A DNA stretch of 64,000 nucleotides, taken from contig OENT01000618.1 in the NCBI GenBank assembly GCA_900239685.1, forward strand, positions 1-64,000, in the 5' to 3' direction. Position 1 is the stretch's first letter, and each line of letters begins with the position of its first letter. Origin of the DNA: Rotaria macrura. Its lineage: Eukaryota > Rotifera > Eurotatoria > Philodinida > Philodinidae. The translations under genes were made by a program, and so were the position numbers. Below are positions 59,901-64,000 of the stretch, one piece after another. The notes below the pieces were generated by a model. That model did no database searches and was not told where the DNA came from. It saw nothing but the letters and a program-made list of their open reading frames with translations.

Positions 59901-62573
59901 TCAGAGTACTATAACATTCCATTTCAGTAGTATCTCTCAATAAAGAATTCATCAGCAGTTTTTACTTCATACATCATCAGTCAAGTCATCGGGTAGATTT
60001 TCAAAGCTGATTTGCAGCGATCGACTATCACGCACTTGAAACTCATAGTCGATCATATGACACGTGATATCATAATGTAGATGAAGTTTTGTCTAGAATA
60101 GTTTATTTTTGTCTTAGTCTAAGTCCAAATTATGATTCTATGTTTCGTAGCATCACTGAGCATTCTCTTGTGGATGGCTAAGATACTTGACACTGTACTT
60201 AACACTCTTCCGTTTCAAAATAGAAGGACACTGTTGAGTCATATTTGTAAACACTGTATTCGATGACCACATGTCCTAAAAATGAACTCATCGAAACTTA
60301 TGAAAATATTCTAGAATAGTTTCAAAATCATGCACGGTCTTCTTTGATTTTTCTTTTAGTATCTAAATATATTCGAACAGGTCTGTATGGTTCAGTCCCG
60401 TTTGGTCGACTAATCAACTCCAATTAGAGCAATTTCCTGCTTGGTCGACAGAAATTTTTCCCCACTTCGTCGAGAATTATTTTATCCCTTTGGTATACCG
60501 CAATTTAATAACTAAGCGCTTGGTCGACAAATTAAGGTCCCATTAATGAATCAAAAAATGAATATCCAGGTTTTTAAAGTTAAAAGTCACTTGATCTTTG
60601 GTTTAGTGAATAAAAGTCAAAATTCACTTTGACATACACACAAGTTTGATTGGATAAATTTTTGNNNNNNNNNNNNNNNNNNNNNNNNNNNNNNNNNNNN
60701 NNNNNNNNNNNNNNNNNNNNCAAAAATTTATCCAATCAAACTTGTGTGTATGTCAAAGTGAATTTTGACTTTTATTCACTAAACCAAAGATCAAGTGACT
60801 TTTAACTTTAAAAACCTGGATATTCATTTTTTGATTCATTAATGGGACCTTAATTTGTCGACCAAGCGCTTAGTTATTAAATTGCGGTATACCAAAGGGA
60901 TAAAATAATTCTCGACGAAGTGGGGAAAAATTTCTGTCGACCAAGCGGAAAAATTAAGGGCTTGTCGAAGAAACGGGAAAATACCATCTGTATATGTTTC
61001 AAATGTTTGATAAATGAAGGCAATTAATATATTGAATCATCGGAGCGAAAAACATTACAATCATAGAGAGGAAGAATATATGAGTAGAATAACAAAAAAA
61101 CATATCTATCCTTTGAATGCAGTAAAATTAACCATGTTATAGAAATCGAATTCAATAATGACAGCCATGTCTTGTGAAACGTATAATGAATACTTAAAGC
61201 TACAAACAAAACTTGTTGATGATGAACCTGACTTGGATTGTTCGTTTAGAAGATAGGATGAATGCAGATATGAACCATCTTTCAAACCGTATGCATCCAC
61301 AGAAACTGGTTCACGACTGTCAGTAACTCGAAACGTCATGGGAACATTTCCGTTTTAAGTTAATAAGTTAGAAGTAATACAAAAGTAGTAACGATCGAAA
61401 TCAAATAGTAAATGTTCACGCTAGAAAATACCGTGGCCTTTTCACCTCAAGAAAGTAACAATCATATTGACATGAATGATGAATTCAAGTTTTACGACAA
61501 AGTGCAAATTGATTTTTATTTTTACTTAAACTATCGTACCATAGAGTAGCGGATGAAAGATAAATTAATGTTTTAAAATGATTAATGAAATTTTAAGGCC
61601 GACATTTACGGGGGATGAAGTAACAATAATATATTATGATCGAATCATTTTTTTCATACGAATGTCTTTTGTGAATGTGAAACGTGAAGGTTTCAATTCC
61701 CTTGAAACGTAATCACAAGTTGCACGAATCAAAATAATTTTTTTAAATTTCTATTAAAGTTTTTCGTATATCTTAGTGCAAAGTTAGATCTCAATTCTTT
61801 TGAAGGATTCTGTTCTATAATTATTATACGAAAAGTACTTGTAGAGTTCAGTTAAAACATCAATGAAAACTCTGTATTCATCTCAGAACTTTTAAAATTA
61901 ACATAGTCATGTGCCCAGTGAAAAATTTTCTCGGTGATTTTAATCGAATTATTCTGCAACAAAATCAAAATTGAAATCGATTAATAATTTTGATTATCGT
62001 AGATCATGACTTAACCATTAATTAATATTGATACTTATTCAGTAAGAAGTTTTCCAATTAAAATTGAATATTCTGCAGGATAATCAGGATTTAAAATCGA
62101 TTGATAATTTAAATTTTGCTGCAAAATAATCAATTTTAATCGGAAAATTTCATACTGGATAAGTATCAATATTAATTAATGGTTAAGTCATCATCTGCGA
62201 TAATCAAAATTATCAATCGATTTCAATTTTGATTTTGTTGCAGAATAATTCGATTAAAATCACCGAAAATTTTTCACTGGGATATTCCGTTTAAGTAATG
62301 TTTATCATGACTGTATGTAACTAATAGAATCAATAAAAATAACAATAGTAATCATACATTTTACTGAATGATATCTTGAAAATAAATGAAATAAAATTCG
62401 ATGTGACAAGTAAAATTTACCTTGTATCGATCATATTCATCTGTGATGTCATTCAATCGTTTACAGACATTACGAACTGAATATAAAATTGTCAATTGAT
62501 CAAGTCGGTCTAAGATTCGACGGACAAGTTCATCGGGTAGTGTTAGAAGAGATGAACTGGCTTTAGGAGTCAT
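56996..62573 (-). CDS. F-box protein with 15 leucine-rich repeats, one repeat per exon
   Basis: Seventeen exons, all phase 0, give 487 residues. Exon 1 (62421-62573) codes an F-box, LLTLPDELVRRILDRLDQLT...VCKRLNDITDEYDRYK, which would bind SKP1 of an SCF ubiquitin ligase. It then splices to fifteen 84-bp exons of 28 residues each: 59417-59500, 59276-59359, 59145-59228, 59006-59089, 58867-58950, 58727-58810, 58584-58667, 58450-58533, 58308-58391, 58167-58250, 57676-57759, 57532-57615, 57393-57476, 57241-57324 and 57102-57185. Each starts TLTxLNLxxNxI and ends LANALxxNK/T, the ribonuclease-inhibitor/NLRC3 type of repeat. A last exon (56996-57046) codes TQITLVNDYNVDEDEQ. The long first intron (2920 bp) holds two foldbacks. 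One donor is GTCATA (58861-58866), less usual. The join of F-box to repeats is inferred from phase and from similar rotifer proteins. The LRR surface probably selects the substrate. Confidence 0.82.
60396..60978. mobile_element. Palindromic TTGGTCGAC-repeat element spanning an assembly gap
   Basis: Arms at 60439-60664 and 60721-60946 appear identical and exactly mirror each other about the N run. The outer ends (TCCCGTTTGGTCGAC from 60396; the right end read inward TCCCGTTTCTTCGAC from 60978) are diverged and differ by an 11-bp indel. GGTCGAC words recur along each arm. It lies in the first intron of the F-box/LRR gene. Either it is a real foldback whose hairpin stopped assembly, or the perfect inner symmetry is partly a scaffolding artefact; the unequal outer ends favour a real element. 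Confidence 0.65.
60665..60720. other. Assembly gap (56 N)
   Basis: A run of 56 N at the exact centre of the palindrome. Its true length and content are unknown. Confidence 0.99.
61914..62281. mobile_element. 368-bp foldback element (MITE-like)
   Basis: CCCAGTGAAAAATTTTCTCG at the left end is mirrored by CGAAAATTTTTCACTGGG at the right, and inverted similarity continues almost to the centre (GATTTTAATCGAATTATTCTGCA..., TAACCATTAATTAATATTGA...). There is a secondary inner inverted pair around 62070-62130. The DNA is very AT-rich and has no coding capacity. It lies in the first intron of the F-box/LRR gene. No clear target duplication was found. Confidence 0.85.
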
Positions 62574-64000
62574 TAACAGCACTTATTATCGACAAATATA
62601 ACTTCTTAATAGGTGAACGTTTGATGAAAATGTTTATATTTTGTACTAATGTGCCTATTATACAGTTTCATTAACCTTCATCATGCATGAGTGGCTCAGT
62701 TTTTGTCGCATGTTGGAAGAACTAACACGTGCTATGCGATGAATGTCGCTAAACAATAAAGCCGTACAGGTAAATCATTGTGAATGTTATTTTCTCGCTT
62801 TTATTTCATATTAGATTTTTATGTACTTACGGGCGACTATTCGAACGACTTTTCATCACTGCTCGACAATATACTCGATATCTTCTGCTATTTAACTTCT
62901 CTCCATTTCGTTTCGATTTTTCAGATAAAAACAAGTCATATAACAAAGAAAACAGTTCGAAGCATCAATATTATTTTTGATAGCAAGACTTGATTACAGT
63001 AGAGTCAATCATCGATATCGATGCAAAGGAATCGATGTCAGATTAAAACTAATAGAATATATTCTAATGTAACCATATTTCTACGAATATTTTCTATGGC
63101 AGTTATTTTAGATTGGAAAATTGTGATGAATGAAACATACAAATGTTCAATTCTCGATGCATTGTTGCTAGAGATCCGAACTTCAATATCAACACAATAA
63201 TGAAAATGAACAATTAATAGTTTAATTTCCAAGTTCAATTCATTCAGATAGGCTTTTATGTTTTATTATTTAATTCTGAAATTCGAATTTATAATTGTTT
63301 TCTTTTACGAAGCACGACGGAAAAGAACTGTTGCAATGTACACAATAAATACTTGAAAGACATGTGCCACCCATATAGTCACACTCAGATTTTTTTACAT
63401 AATTATCTTTCGTGTTTTTTGATATGCAAATGTATAAGAAAAATGAGATTTCAATAATATTCGTCAAAGAGTCAAAGTAGCTCCTTATCATCGAACATGC
63501 AGTGAGTTTCTATGTATATCAATATATGATGCCGAAAGAAAAGTCTAAGTCAACGAAAACAATTTTATTCTTTGTTTTTCTTTCAACAAAATAAAAGCAA
63601 AAGCAAACGTATCCATCAGCTTGATATGAGTCGATTAAATTCAGCGCTTTATTGAGTAAGACAGTGAAGAGTAGAGTTTTTTTAATTATTTCAAACATAC
63701 TTTCTTCATCTTATCATAATAAAATACGGATTATTGTACCGAAACACATTTTGATAACAGTTCGCAAATATAACTCTAAAATGAGAACCATCAATGATAA
63801 GAACCACATAATAATTAAAAAGTTCATAATTTATGTAATAGTATAAATGTGTTCATTATTTGTTGCTCGGAAATAGTAGATGTCTGTCAACAATATGTAT
63901 GTTGTCTTTTTGTTTCCCCATTACATTGAAATAAGAAAAACCAGCAAATATTTCTCTACGAATACTTTGATCGTTACCGATAGATTATACTTTTGTAGTT
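62574..64000. other. Upstream flank of the F-box/LRR gene
   Basis: Promoter region of the minus-strand F-box gene and further AT-rich DNA. Short open frames at 62780-62993 and 63270-63491 have no recognisable motif. No RNA gene or repeat boundary seen. Confidence 0.4.

Noticed and set aside
1-64000. Search for LTR, Polinton-like or other virus-derived elements
   Set aside because: No reverse transcriptase, integrase, capsid or envelope-like frame and no long direct terminal repeats were recognised; all mobile DNA seen here has inverted ends.

Overview
The window looks like nuclear DNA of a bdelloid rotifer (Rotaria/Adineta-like). This is inferred from AT-rich sequence, many very short introns (46-70 bp) with GT-AG ends, a rotifer-style LDLa/EGF/7TM receptor, an F-box protein with 28-residue leucine-rich repeats, and an unusual ADP-ribosylglycohydrolase/GTPase fusion. 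Exon joins were worked out by hand from frame, phase and splice consensus; no database was searched.

Left part (1-30 kb, gene-poor): a decayed receptor gene on the minus strand (1140-6589) carries a 784-bp mobile element inside an EGF exon. An 8.5-kb stretch with no recognisable gene follows. Then come three intact minus-strand genes: a two-exon ABM-fold protein (15106-15566), an eight-exon SLC43-like amino-acid transporter (17479-19775), and a 1393-residue ADP-ribosylglycohydrolase / stonustoxin-N-like / AIG1-type GTPase fusion (23503-27730).

Middle part (30-40 kb): a graveyard of non-autonomous DNA elements. It holds long foldbacks (30912-32691 with another element in one arm; 33600-34372), a three-level nested set (34572-37840 containing 34965-36944 containing about 35100-36107), and a relative of the small insert at 38787-39921. 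Several have ends built of many copies of their own short, near-palindromic word.

Right part (40-52 kb): a compact housekeeping island of DCP1 (mRNA decapping), BOLA1 (iron-sulfur), KIFBP (kinesin-binding), EXOSC3/RRP40 (RNA exosome) and EBP2 (60S ribosome biogenesis). BOLA1 and KIFBP are divergent. The EXOSC3 stop and EBP2 start are only 131 bp apart, and both proteins serve rRNA processing.

Far right (52-64 kb): more foldbacks, then an F-box/LRR gene on the minus strand (56996-62573) in which each of 15 repeats is one 84-bp, phase-0 exon. Its first intron carries a palindrome interrupted by an assembly gap (56 N) and a 368-bp foldback. No virus-like or LTR element, rRNA, convincing tRNA or CRISPR array was seen.
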